From assembly GCA_020746875.1 (NCBI GenBank), contig JAGTJL010000013.1, positions 1,364,001 through 1,428,000 of the forward strand: DNA of 64,000 bases. Direction: 5' to 3'. Positions 22,724 to 34,165 of the stretch are shown here, in pieces (position 1 is the stretch's first letter; each line of letters opens with the position of its first letter). This stretch comes from Rhexocercosporidium sp. MPI-PUGE-AT-0058 (Eukaryota; Ascomycota; Leotiomycetes; Helotiales). The notes beneath the pieces are model-generated. The model searched no databases. It saw nothing but the letters and a program-made list of their open reading frames with translations, and had not been told where the DNA came from. The translations under genes were made by a program, and so were the position numbers.

Positions 22724-23939
22724 ATGGCATCCTTCGAAGAAGGTCGACTGCCGCCGCAAAGTCTGCACTGCATGTCTCCTCCGTTGGTAGACAAGGGGGT
22801 ACAGCAACAGGTATCAGGGCCAGATGCGGCTTCGAGCAAGTTTGGTTCCAGCCTCACCGCACAGTGGCATTTCGATGACATGCTCGATGATTTCGGCAGG
22901 CTTCAGATCGAATGTCCTGAGCCAAGCCTGGAACCCGGGCAACGCTCGACTGATCAACCTGGCCAGTGGGAATCCCACATCACATACACAGAACACACGA
23001 ATGGAAGCCATGTAGAAAGGGTTCGGAAAGTCACCAGTGGAGCTCGAAGTGAGGAACCTCCAACGCATCCAATCGTAAACCAGGACCTGGACGAAATTGT
23101 CTTCAATATTCCGGCCCAGATAGAAGACTACGAAGCACGTCGACAGGCATTGACCGGTATGTTTAGCGGGCTGATGGACTTGGTTGCATCGCCTGAACAG
23201 ACGTCACAGAATGACATCCTAGCTAGGAAAGCAGACACGTCCTCTTCGGACAAAACCGAAGAGATCCATCCGGGGGACTTAGAGCGTTCTGAGGATCTGC
23301 CACACAAATCTGATCCAGTTTTAGACCCCGAGCCCCTGGGAAAAGACTTAAGTGCCGAAAACCCAGCCCTAGAGGTAATATCTGGACCATGTAGAGAGTT
23401 GATCACGAAACGCGATGGCTCGAGGTTCATGGTAACTGGCGTGCACTACCTTTCCGGATATATGCCTGGCAGCCAGAGTTATATTGCCGAACTACCATTT
23501 GGTTCATTCGGCATAAAGAAGCTGAAATGTAAGCACGTGGAATACTCAAGAGAGGACACAACTGATGTCTGAGATAGCTATACTACGAAGTAAGCTCGAA
23601 CGAAATGTCCCGCTCGATTGCATTACTTTCACCGGTCATGAGCAACATCAGGCACCGGTACAGCTGACCGGCTTCTCACCACTCTCCCCATCGCAGAAGC
23701 AAATTCAAGAGGACGGAAATCGCAAAGCCTCTCCGTGGCATGCGAGGCAGAAGATGACGCCAGAGGATTGGCATCATGTCTTGATGATATGTGACGATGA
23801 AGATTGGGAAGACATCGATCAATTGTGGCGGGATTTCCTCCCTACCGTTTCTTCTGACTTTCTCTGTTCGATCTGTGATGCTTCGCTGCCGAGGCCTGAG
23901 CACCGGAGAGTAAGACAATTGCGTCAGGAAAGGTATTGA
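22724..23939 (+). CDS. Unknown acidic, Ser/Pro-rich protein
   Basis: Exons 22724-23528 and 23578-23939 with a 49-nt intron (GTAAGC, CAACTGATG, TAG) give 388 residues. The start ATG follows a normal leader. The protein is acidic and probably disordered over the first 220 residues. An ordered part follows (CRELITKRDGSRF, then GYMPGSQSYIAELPFG), and the end has a DWHHVLMICDDEDWED segment and a CSIC pair near the C-terminus. I recognise no domain. Spliced frame agreement across the intron and an ordered tail support a real gene. It could be a lineage-restricted protein. Confidence 0.7.
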
Positions 23940-26370
23940 TTTTCAAGACGAGCGGCTCTGCAAGCGAAGTTAAATGAGCGTAGACTTTTGTTTGGACTCT
24001 AGAAACAGCGCACCAGAGCATAATAGCGATTAATCATATCAACCTTGAAAGTCTCGATGCGCCGCTGTCTATTCGACATGTTCCACTAACATGTTTACTT
24101 CGAATACACAAGTGGGTCTGCTTAAGCGAAAAGAGAAGAGGGTAGAACCTCTTTCCGAAAACCGGACCTCAATCGCGCAGTCATATAGCTCAATAAACAC
24201 TTCCATCCCAATCAAAACGCTTTAGCCCAGCTGTCGAGGATTGAAACCAGCTTCAATCTTCGATACGTACATATATAACAGCAACTAGGCGTCTAGTGGT
24301 TTGGAAAAGCAGCATCACACACCTCCCACCTAGTCGATAGGCATCTCCCTCGGGGGCTCTCAACGGGGCACTGTTGGGTATTTCAGATCCCGGCCATGCA
24401 TAATTGCATCTACCAAGCTCGGTAGCTTCTAGCGCGAGTTGTTACGATCGTTTTTAGTACGCATTCCGCGCTGTTCAGTGTTCAGTTTTCGGGAGAATAG
24501 TGTTTAGGTTCTTCCTTAGTTTCGCGAGCAGGCGTTCTTCTTCAGATTTCCGGCGTTTTCGGCGGGTTTCGACTTGTAAGTATCCTTCCGTCAATTCCTA
24601 CTCCTGAATATCTGAGGCGGCTTGAGCTTAAGTAAATTCTTTTTTTGAGATTTTGATTTTTTGTTTACGACCCAGTAATTAACCATTTTGCCGTGATATT
24701 CTTGTTCGAAACTTACGTCTAGCTTAAAGTTGAATTTCTATTGATTTTCTCAAATCGTTCTCTTTTTAATCGCCGAGAATGCCATTTATGCTCACCACCT
24801 ATAATAGTAGTACCTGAGCAAGTTATTGGTTGTATTTATATGACTATCTTAATAATATCTTACGAAACCATGCTAGATTCATTGCATTCCTGATACTATT
24901 AAGAGATGGCTACAACTGTCTGAAGTTATGTATTGATGTTTTAATCACAAAGTATTTAGGTAAAGGATGTCAAAGGCGCATTTTTAACATCGCTGCCTCT
25001 CCTCTCTTTAGTCCTCCTTTCGCCAAGCTCCTCAAAATAGGGGTGTCATGTCAATGGATCTTCCTCTAATCCGCACCGAGCCCTTTTCTAAGTATCTTTG
25101 CTAACTTGTGCTTAAATGAATTCCTTGTGGACAGCTTTCTTCAAAGTTCGGTATTCACATACTGTGAAAACCTCGGCGTCGCTTCAGGAATTCATTCTAC
25201 GATAATTGTCCCTTTCAGAAACGTAGCTACATAACGGAATAAGCTGTTCTCTTCCGATAATGAAGTACTCTAGCTCAGTTGTTGCGGAACTGCACAGCTA
25301 GTTTTCGACATATACTAACTACATCCAGGCTCACCATCTCGGTTTGCAGCGACACATCATATTATCCAGCGTCTTCCTCAGCAGTCCCCCTTAGAGGAAG
25401 ATAGTTGAAAATCTTCAGCTCTGTGAGATGCATTCGTGTACCTCTCTTTGTGATATCCGTGATCTGTCGTCAAAGTGTGTGCTTCACTCGACGGGTTAAC
25501 ACCCCGTCACTTTACACTCATTCAGCCCTTTCTTTCAAGTGAGTATCCCCCTCTCCCCCTGTTTAATGGGTTCGGTGCAGCTTGAGCTTGAGTGTCTTCT
25601 ATCTTTTTTGGCATATTTCTCTCTCTCTGCTTCCTGAGATTGTTTCCCCCCCGCTTATGTGTGCTGTAGTCCCTTGAAGCGAATTGAAACCACCTGATTT
25701 GACTAATAATACAAGCCAGCCTCTATGCGAATTATCTCGTTTTGAAGGTAGTACTTCGGCGTCGTTTTGAAACAATCCGCGCTCTAATACTTGAACCAAA
25801 ATAAAGTCTTCTAGCCTAAGAGTTCTTGCTTTAGCTCAGCTGACTAACGTCCATTATTTAGAACTCAGTCTAACAGCACCCAGGGTCAACCTCACGGTTC
25901 TACCAACGATACTCGACATCCTCGCTAGCGGCTCTGGACAGCGCCTTTCATGTTCGGACCACTAATCAAGTTTGTCAGTCAATCGTCAAAGTGTGCTCAC
26001 TCAGCGAATCGGACTATTCGATTCGCTATTTACAGTTATTCTGCTCTTTCAGCCAAGTAAGTACATTGCATCCTTCTCCTTATCTCAGGTCCTTGGTAGC
26101 GAGAGCTAAAGCATACTTTCCTTTTTTGCTTTTTGAAACTCACACCGAGCGAAATGGGACGGAACATCCGGACATGTTATCAAGTATATCAAAATATATT
26201 AGTTGAAACTTAACGTTGAGACTTGCGTCTATAGATCTGATAAGCAGTTGTTCTCTTTTCATTCTTGCGCTAGATCTCATAGAGAAAGTCCCGCTTTCAC
26301 CGCATTTAATCAGTGCCTAACGATTTTTCATTCATGTTGGATCGATCATCCCTAGTCTTAAGCTACCCCT
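23940..26370. other. AT-rich region without genes, with degenerate repeats
   Basis: About 2.4 kb with no coding frame longer than 80 codons and a visibly higher A+T content than its flanks. Several words recur at loose spacing. GT(A/G)AGTA or a close form lies at 24576, 25089, 25539 and 26057, GTCAAAGTGTG at 25469 and 25985, and GCTTTAGC(C/T)CAGCTG at 24219 and 25828. This suggests a tandem array of units near 0.5 kb that has decayed, or remnants of repeated mobile DNA. Confidence 0.55.
25321..26060. repeat. Pair of diverged direct repeats, about 517 bp apart
   Basis: The two best-matching units share GTCAAAGTGTG (25469 and 25985), a CACTC stretch, a TTTACA...ATTC...CTTTC tract and a GTRAGTA word (25539 and 26057). 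The two words keep almost the same spacing, 70 and 72 bases. Identity between them is partial, so they are old copies. Confidence 0.45.
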
Positions 26371-26769
26371 CTAAAGCTGCCCGCGATATCGCCCCGAAAA
26401 CTCCATAGTCCATTGACCACCAAACTCCTTCAGACCATTGACTTCCCGGCTCTCAACCTCCCTCGCAACCAACCACGGAGGAGGAGGAAACCAACCAACG
26501 GGAACCTCGTCCTGGTTACCAAAAGGTGGACAACCCCCTCTGATCAAGTCGTCCAGCCAGTTATCAATGGTCTTGCTTCCGGGGTTTCCTGACTGGAAGA
26601 ATGTGTATGGATCAGCACAGTTCAGGTCGAGTATGGATATGTCGGGTTGAGTTGTTTGAGGAGGGGGTGGGCGTTGTTGAAGGAGGTATCTTGAGCTTCT
26701 GGGTGGTGGATGGAGGATTGTGAGTCTATTTTGTTCGTTGTAGACGTAGAGGACAGAGGAGGGGAACAT
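26371..26769 (-). CDS. Small hypothetical protein
   Basis: A single open frame of 132 residues from an ATG on the minus strand. It has a proline-rich N-terminal part and a Trp/Pro-rich end (GWFPPPPWLV). No domain is recognisable. Such Pro/Trp-rich frames can arise by chance, and no intron evidence supports it, so it remains doubtful. Confidence 0.3.
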   Translation of the reverse strand: MFPSSVLYVYNEQNRLTILHPPPRSSRYLLQQRPPPPQTTQPDISILDLNCADPYTFFQSGNPGSKTIDNWLDDLIRGGCPPFGNQDEVPVGWFPPPPWLVAREVESREVNGLKEFGGQWTMEFSGRYRGQL

Positions 26770-27718
26770 TTTGATGCTGTGTTTGGGTTGTGGCTTGGTT
26801 TGGTGTGGGAAAGTAAAGGAGTGCGTAGACAGGAAGCGCCGAGGCTGCTGTTAGAGGTGATAAATGAGTGTAGGACAGTATATTTCCGTGAATCACAAGG
26901 GACAAGTCAAGGGGCAAATTAAGGGACTCTGCATATTCACAATCGAGAAAGGTAATCCTACTGTAGGACCTAAGTCCTTGTTTTCTCTTCCTCCCCGGTG
27001 GAACTGAGATACATAGCGCCTGGGACGGAACATGTAAATGAATTGAAGCTCTACGAGACTGTAAGATATATAAGATACATAACAAGAGGCATTTATGGGC
27101 CCTTTTTGATGATTCTGTGGCTGATTTGGATGTCTTAGCATGTACTTCGGGCATTCACCACCTCATGACACCTAGGATGCTTGGATATTTGGACCGATCC
27201 GGCTAAGAACGGAATCTTTTTGTTTAACAAAAGACCTACGAGCTATTGTAAGGACCCTCGTTTATTGAATTCGGGGTTTCCGTAACCCAGATAGACGTAA
27301 GCTAGACAAAGAATCTGTAAGCGTCCAGCAGATACCTGTCCGGACAGTAAACCAGAAAAGAAGTATTGCAGACCTCAATAACGCCGTTAACATCGATGTC
27401 ATCATCTAACATATATCGAACCTGACCCAATCACCGCGTTTGAAATTTAATAGAGAGCATCTCCACCCACATCGGGAATCTTTGTTTTGGTTCCACCAAC
27501 CCCGGTCAAAGAAATGGGGAGGGGATGTCCACTAAGCGAGGCCTATGACGAAGCTGCCGGCAAGGGGGGCAGGCGCGTTGCTGTGGGGAACAGGAGCTCG
27601 TGAACCATAAACCTGTCCAGCTTTCCAAACAACTCACCCTTCTATATCGACTCCGTAACTCTCTCCAAAACTGTTTACCAAATCCAGAACATTTAAACTC
27701 AAACCAAGTACCACAATC
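26770..27718. other. Intergenic region, 0.95 kb
   Basis: The minus-strand frame at 26726-27154 has no recognisable content. The rest is the promoter and leader of the RPEL protein gene. Nothing else is seen. Confidence 0.5.
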
Positions 27719-28377
27719 ATGGCTGAATCCGACCGCAGCGCAGTCATCGACGAGAGTCCCATCTCTCCCGTCCGCCCAAGCTCCCACCTGCGCCAGAACT
27801 CTCTCGAGAAACACCTTCAACACCGTCCTGATCCGCAGGAGTTGAAGGATAGACATATATTGCTTGATACTACTGCTGCACCGTAAGTCAAATTCACCTT
27901 TCCAACGACAGTTCCGAAGTAACAGGTTTGTTTTGCGATGTGCTATTCAGGCGCAAGCTGACAATGCGGGGTAAATAGAGCTCTCCAGAGTGCAGCCCAC
28001 GATCTCGAACGTCAACGTGCGACGGATAGCTTGAAGAAAGGTCTCGAGAGGCGTCCACAGCGTGAGGATTTAGTTGAGCGTATACCTACCCAACACTGTA
28101 GCTATACTTGCGACATTGTTTACTGACCGAAATCACAGGCAATATCCTGCCTGACTCGACCGCCGCCCCAGCAATCGTTGGCCAGCAACGCGAACTTGAA
28201 AAACACATGCGGGCCGATAGCTTGAATGAGAAGATCCTACATCGCCCAAAGCCGGAACAGCTGCTCAAGGAGGGTATCCTGACCGAAGATCCGACTGCGA
28301 TTGACTCGGCTGCTGCAGATAAGTTGTATGAGGAGAACATCGAGGAAGAATATGCTAAGCGTGAGGGTGGAGCTTGA
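27719..28377 (+). CDS. Small protein with three RPEL repeats
   Basis: Three exons, 27719-27882, 27979-28079 and 28139-28377, give 167 residues with introns of 96 and 59 nt. The protein is almost entirely three RPEL-type repeats: NSLEKHLQHRPDPQELKDR, DSLKKGLERRPQREDLVER and DSLNEKILHRPKPEQLLKE. The first and second repeats each lead into a DTTAAP or DSTAAP motif. In animals RPEL repeats bind G-actin, as in MRTF and Phactr proteins. In fungi short proteins made only of RPEL repeats exist, but their role is not settled. The ordered splicing of repeat 2, split by intron 2 at its end, makes the model secure. Actin binding is inference. Confidence 0.88.
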
Positions 28378-28615
28378 CTGGGAATTTCAGGGTGATAGGG
28401 TGTACAAATGTTGCTTCGGGAATGGAAAATTGGTGGGCATGGGACGCAGCTCCTGACAAGTTGATGAATGGAATGATGCGATGATACGATACCTCTAGGC
28501 ACAGTTTTATGGATGGGAGGAATTACAAATTTGATTCTCGATTTCCATTCCTTGTGGTCTACATGCTCTATTCTGAAGTGGTAGATTTTTACTCCAGAAC
28601 GCCATCCATGCTAGG

Positions 28616-30522
28616 TCATCCAAAATTCAGACGCCGCTGTTTGAGGTCTCCTTGCTTACTAGCTTTTCCCTTTTCATTACTGAGTTTTACCTTCTTTGGC
28701 GCGGGTGTAGACTCCCTACAATGACTCTCAGCTGTCTCCTGCACAGCGTCTCGAATCGTCTGTCTTGAAAGACATAGATCTATATGCTCGTTGAATTCCT
28801 TCTCACTGGCAGCTTGAGGCCGCATGCAGATAGGACAATCCCACCACTCCTCTTCCGGGGTTTCTTCTTTCTTCGGATTCGGAACGATTTCCTTTCCATG
28901 ATGTCTCCGTTTGGCAATCTCCTGACTCAATGTCTCTAGTTCCTGTAACTCATCCTCACGCTCTTGACGCTCTGCGTCTTCGAAGAGTAACTCATCGGGC
29001 CAAGCTTCCCACCGTTCCGTCTCGTCTTCGAGAGCTTCGGCTTTCCGCTTTACAGGGCTGTCTCCTGGGTCACCTGGATCGGTCGACCGCTTCTTGAACC
29101 CAAAGAATGCCATCGTATCCGGTTTCTTCATACTGACCAAATGTGTGCATCTGAGACCCATCAGTCGTAGCTTCATACCAGGGAACTCTTGTTCCAGCTT
29201 TGTCAACATCGGAACTGAGTACTTGTATAGATCGTCTGCCTGGTATATTGCTTTCGGTGGGATCGTCTGTCTTGTGAAAACCTCATATGTATGCAACTTG
29301 ACTTTCAAGCAAAGAGTGTGGCCTTTGAATTGGGTTCGCAGCATATCCTTTTCCAGTTCCTCGGCAGTTGCCTGAAGCTTGTTCCGCAGGTCCACTGGAT
29401 TACCCATCTCTCCAAAGGTACTTTCTGTGCCAACACTCTTCCTCTCGTATTCTTCGGCAGGTTGGATTTTGGTCCGTCCTAACCCTAGGTAACATTGCAT
29501 CAGAAATGCAAACGCTTTGTCGCCAAACAGCTTTGAGAGATACTGCCGATATGCATAGATATCCCCGCAAGTCTTCACTCCGATAGCATCCAACTCTCGT
29601 TCGAAGACCCGACCAATGCCGTTGACCTTTCGTGTAGGAAGATCACGCATGAAAGCCATGATAGAGTTCCGGTCGATTGGGAGCTTGAATTGTCCATTGG
29701 GTTTGTTCATATTCGAACAGATCTTGGCCAACTTTGCGTTTGCTGCGATTCCTGCACTCACTGTGATCTTAGTCTTCTCGTGAACCTCCTTCCGCAGTTG
29801 CTCGACCGCATCTTCTGGGCTGATATCATTCTTCTCACAGTATTCCGTGATGTTCAGATATGCCTCATCGATACTGGCACTCTCAAATCGTGGATCGTAG
29901 TCAACAATGATCTCGCGCACCTCTTGTGCCTTTGCTGTGTACTTGTCGAAATTCAAAGGTATCTGAATGAGCTGCGGACAGAGCTTCTTCGCCACAAATC
30001 CGGCCATGCCGCTCCTGCACCCAAATTTTCTCGCATGGTAGTTGCATGTTGTAAGAACACCCTTTCCAACCGAGAATGGAAGGTCTTTGAGTTCGGGGCG
30101 GTCGAGTTCCTCCACGGCTGCATAGAATGCATCGCAGTCGATATGTACCACAACCTGCGATAAGTCCCTCGAGAGCTCGAGCTCTGCGATATAATCGTCT
30201 GCCTTCCTCCGGTCTGATGCTAAGTCGAGCTTCTCCAGCTGTTTCTTCTTGTCCAGAATGCGCTCAATCTTTTGCGTGAGATTCTTGTCTCGGGCCTCTT
30301 CATTGTTGAAGTATTTCGATCCTTTGGACGCGTTGTAGATAACCTCGGAAACCTGGAGGTCAGCATGCATTCACGTCTCGAACTCGGATCTCCAGTTGAT
30401 CGTACCTTCTGTTGATCTACATTATCCTGTCCCGACTTTGTCAATGATGGACCCAGTAGAGAGTACTTCAGGGTATCATGTTCCTTGACGAGCTTTGGCT
30501 CAATAAGGGGTTCGGTCGTCAT
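28616..30522 (-). CDS. POLK: DNA polymerase kappa (Y-family translesion polymerase)
   Basis: Exons 30522-30406 and 30352-28616 with a 53-nt intron (GTACGA, TGCTGAC, CAG) give 617 residues. The palm holds the metal-binding VVVHIDCDAFYAAVE (Asp111, Asp113) and SASIDEAYLN (Asp201, Glu202). VSAGIAANAKLAKICSNMNK is the DinB/kappa signature, and a helix-hairpin-helix region with LPTRKVNGIG follows. The N-clasp (residues 40-75) is typical of kappa rather than eta or iota. Near residue 545 there is a UBZ zinc finger (CPIC...HIDLC) that would bind ubiquitinated PCNA, and the last residues QRRLNFG resemble a PCNA-interacting peptide. The enzyme bypasses bulky minor-groove lesions in the nucleus. It is divergent from the mitochondrial EF-G gene, 467 bp away. 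Confidence 0.95.
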
Positions 30523-30989
30523 CTTGAAGTGATAAATCGATGCTCCCCTTCTCGCGGATACTGGACGTCAGATCTAGCCATCTGCGCAATGCTGGTTATT
30601 GCACTTGATATTGCCAACTGGTATTTCGCTGCCCAGCTGAGGCGACGCGTTCTGAAGTGACGGGTAATCACATGATAGTACTAAGAACCAAAATGTTGCC
30701 TGCACAGATGTTTACAAACGCTTCCCCCCAAAAAATACTCAAAAATATCAGAATAACTACCTGATTCATATCGTGGAATGAACAAATAAAAACATAGGAA
30801 CTACTTACTTACTTTTTTGTACTTACTCTAAAAATGAAATTCAGAAAGAGCTTTGAACGGCAAGAATGACTAGACCGAATCAAGACTAGCTGCCGGGCGG
30901 GAACTTCCATCAAAAAAGTTAAGGAGCATCGCGAAAAGTGTTGAAGTCCATGATCCGATTATTTATTTCCGTCAATTGATTCAGCAAAT
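30523..30989. promoter_or_regulatory. Divergent promoter of POLK and MEF1
   Basis: This 467-bp region lies between the start codons of two genes read away from each other. It has AT-rich stretches and a few TTACTTACTTA-like words but no motif that I can assign to a known regulator. Confidence 0.5.
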
Positions 30990-33603
30990 ATGAGGGCGCA
31001 TAGAGCTGTCCGAGCTGCGGCCGTGGCAGAATCTTCCATCGCCTCTCTGAGAAGTTGTTCCTCCAGGCCGAGGTTTCTCTGCTTAAATGCATCGAATCGA
31101 AGTCTGGGTGCAGGACCAACAGTTGGGAAGGGAATAGGACAGAGATTATTCTCCGAGTCAAGAGTTGTTCGAGGAGGTGCGGCAGAGGCAGTGTAAGTTC
31201 TTTAATATCCGTGAAATGCTCCGGGCACGCAGATACTCGCAATACTCGCAATACTCTTGTGAAGTGTTGACCTTGAAATGCTTCTGTACTGACATTGATG
31301 TAGATTAAAGCAAGCCGCCGCAGACCCAGCGGCCCTCACTCAAGAAACAATCATCGACAATCTGGACCAAGTGGAAAGGGGCAGACTCGCGAGGATCAGG
31401 AATATTGGGATTGCGGTATGTTTGGAAGAGTAAGACCATGGCAATCGACTGATAGCCATGTAGGCGCATATCGACAGTGGCAAAACAACTGCTACCGAGA
31501 GAGTACTATTTTACACCGGACGAATCAATGCCATCCACGAAGTACGAGGGAAAGATGCCGTGGGGGCAAAGATGGATTCTATGGAACTGGAAAGAGAGAA
31601 AGGAATCACCATCCAATCTGCGGCGACATTCTGCGACTGGTTGAAGGTTGAAAATGGAAAGGAGGAGAAATACCACATCAATTTGATCGATACCCCTGGC
31701 CATATCGACTTCACAATCGAGGTCGAGCGAGCATTACGAGTTTTGGATGGTGCAGTCATGATTCTCTGCGCAGTCAGTGGAGTCCAAAGTCAAACAATTA
31801 CGGTCGACAGACAGATGCGACGATACAATGTTCCTCGAGTTAGTTTTATCAACAAGATGGACAGAATGGGAGCGAATCCTTTCAAGGCCGTTGAACAAAT
31901 CAACCAAAAACTCCGGATACCAGCTGCAGCGCTACAGGTCCCTATTGGTGGAGAAGATACCTTTCAGGGTGTGGTCGACCTGATCAGAATGAAGGCCATT
32001 TACAACGACGGACCAAAGGGAGAAATTATCAGAGAGACAGACGTAATCCCCGAGGACGTCCTAGCCCTGGCCAAGGAAAAACGCCTAGTACTTATCGAAA
32101 CGCTCGCCGATGTCGACGATGAGATTGCCGAGATTTTCCTGGATGAAAAGACCCCAACTCAGGAGCAACTGAAGGCTGCGATTAGGAGAGCTACCATTGC
32201 TCTGAAGTTTACACCTGTTCTGATGGGAAGTGCATTGGCCGACAAATCTGTTCAGCCCATGTTGGACGCTGTCTGCGACTATCTACCAAATCCCGCTGAA
32301 GTCGAGAATTTGGCTCTGGATAAGCGGAGAGAGGAAGCTTCAGTCAAGTTGGTTTCCTACAACTCGCTACCTTTTGTTGGCCTGGCTTTCAAGCTCGAAG
32401 AAAGTAATTATGGTCAGTTGACTTATATCCGAGTCTACCAAGGAACTTTGAAGAAGGGAATGAATGTCTTCAACGCCAGGACAGACAAACGAGTAAAGGT
32501 TCCTAGAATCGTCCGTATGCACTCCAACGATATGGAGGAAGTGCCAGAAATCGGTGCCGGAGAAATCTGCGCTGTGTTTGGTGTCGACTGTGCCTCTGGT
32601 GATACTTTCACCGATGGCACGCTCCCATATTCAATGACCTCTATGTTCGTCCCGGATCCTGTCATCTCTCTGTCCATCAAGCCAAAGACCACCAAGGATA
32701 CCAGCAACTTCAGTAAAGCCATGAGTCGTTTCCAGCGTGAGGATCCCACTTTCAGAGTCCACGTTGATGCGGAAAGTCAAGAGACCATCATTTCAGGAAT
32801 GGGAGAATTACATCTTGACATTTACGTCGAGCGCATGCGCCGAGAGTATAAGGTTGAGGTTGAGACTGGAAAGCCTCAGGTCGCCTACCGGGAAACAATC
32901 ACCGAACCCGTCAAGTTTGACCACACCTTGAAGAAGCAAACTGGAGGTGCTGGTGATTTCGCACGTGTCGTTGGATACATGGAGCCTCTGGAACTGGGCG
33001 AGAATGGATATGCGCCATCCAAATTCAGAGAAGAAGTTACTGGTGGTTCCATTTCCGAGAAGTTCTTATTCGCATGCGAAAAGGGATTCATGGCATCTTG
33101 TGACAAGGGTCCTCTCATCGGACACCCTGTTCTAGGAACTTTGATGGTTGTCAATGACGGTGCTACCCATATGACTGATTCGTCAGAAATGGCATTCAAG
33201 AACGCAACCCAGCAGGCTTTCCGCAAGGCTTTCAAGACAGCAAAGCCGCAGGTTCTGGAACCTCTCATGAAGACTACAATCACAGCACCCAATGAGTTCC
33301 AAGGAAACATCGTTGGCTTGTTGAATAAGAGGAACGCCATCATTAACGATACTGAGATTGGTCCCGAGGACTTTACTTTGTTGGCGGATTGCAGTTTGAA
33401 TGCTATGTTTGGCTTCAGCTCTCAGTTGAGAGCCGCCACTCAAGGCAAGGGAGAGTTTGGCATGGAGTTCAGTCATTACGCTCCGGCTCCTGGTCAATTA
33501 CAGTAAGTCGCCATCTTTAACCCTCGTTTCAGCACTAACACCTCCCAGGAAAGAATTGATTGCCGCGCACGACAAGGCGCAGGCCGATAGACACAAGAAG
33601 TAG
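30990..33603 (+). CDS. MEF1: Mitochondrial elongation factor G1
   Basis: Exons 30990-31192, 31304-31415, 31464-33502 and 33549-33603 give 802 residues; introns are 111, 48, 47 and fit in frame throughout. The first exon is a basic, Arg/Ser/Ala-rich mitochondrial targeting sequence. The GTPase domain has AHIDSGKTT at residue 106, [14 protein letters not shown] and NKMD. Domains II to V follow, with the domain IV stretch [16 protein letters not shown] and a C-terminal [17 protein letters not shown] encoded by the last small exon. MEF1 drives ribosomal translocation in mitochondria. The absence of an mEF-G2-type insertion and the domain IV sequence favour G1. Confidence 0.95.
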
Positions 33604-34165
33604 ACTAATGATTCCCTTGACTTTTGTGTTATAGAACTAAGCTTCTTCGATGTATTTTTTTTTGGCTACAAGATGTTGCAAGAGCTGCATAGAGTGTATA
33701 TTTGGTAATGCATGGCATGGTCAGGCTGGAAAATGGGAGTCCATGTAGCATTTGTACGATTGTAAAATACAAGAGAAGGATCTCAACTCGTATTTCTGAG
33801 TGAAGGTTTCTTTTCTCCTTTTTCGTTCTGTCGCTAAGAGGTGTAGTCCACCTGACTTTCTGTGCTGTCTGTCTGATTTTTGTCATTTCGAGCAGACTTC
33901 TAGAGAATTTACGGAAGGTTCAGCTCCAAGACCTATTCCTTTCTTGCTTGCCACTAAGCGCTGCTCGAACAGCTGCAGCCATCAGCTCTGCTTGCGAGCA
34001 AGTCTGGCAGTGTACAACTGATGCCCTCGTCTGTCAAGCATGATACTACTTTCGCCGTTCTTAGTATTAGACCATTCTGGCAAGCAGACACAGAAAATAT
34101 TGGATTATTACCCAAAGCATGGAGTAGAACAACACAGCCTTTTCTTGGGACACCAAGGCAGGCAG
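33604..34165. other. Convergent spacer between MEF1 and the kinase-like gene
   Basis: This 560-bp stretch lies between two convergent stops. Short open frames here have no recognisable content; it is 3' untranslated and terminator sequence. Confidence 0.5.

Noticed and set aside
31200..31260. Repeated ATACTCGCA words as a possible array or tRNA
   Set aside because: They lie inside intron 1 of MEF1, with only three imperfect copies and no cloverleaf.
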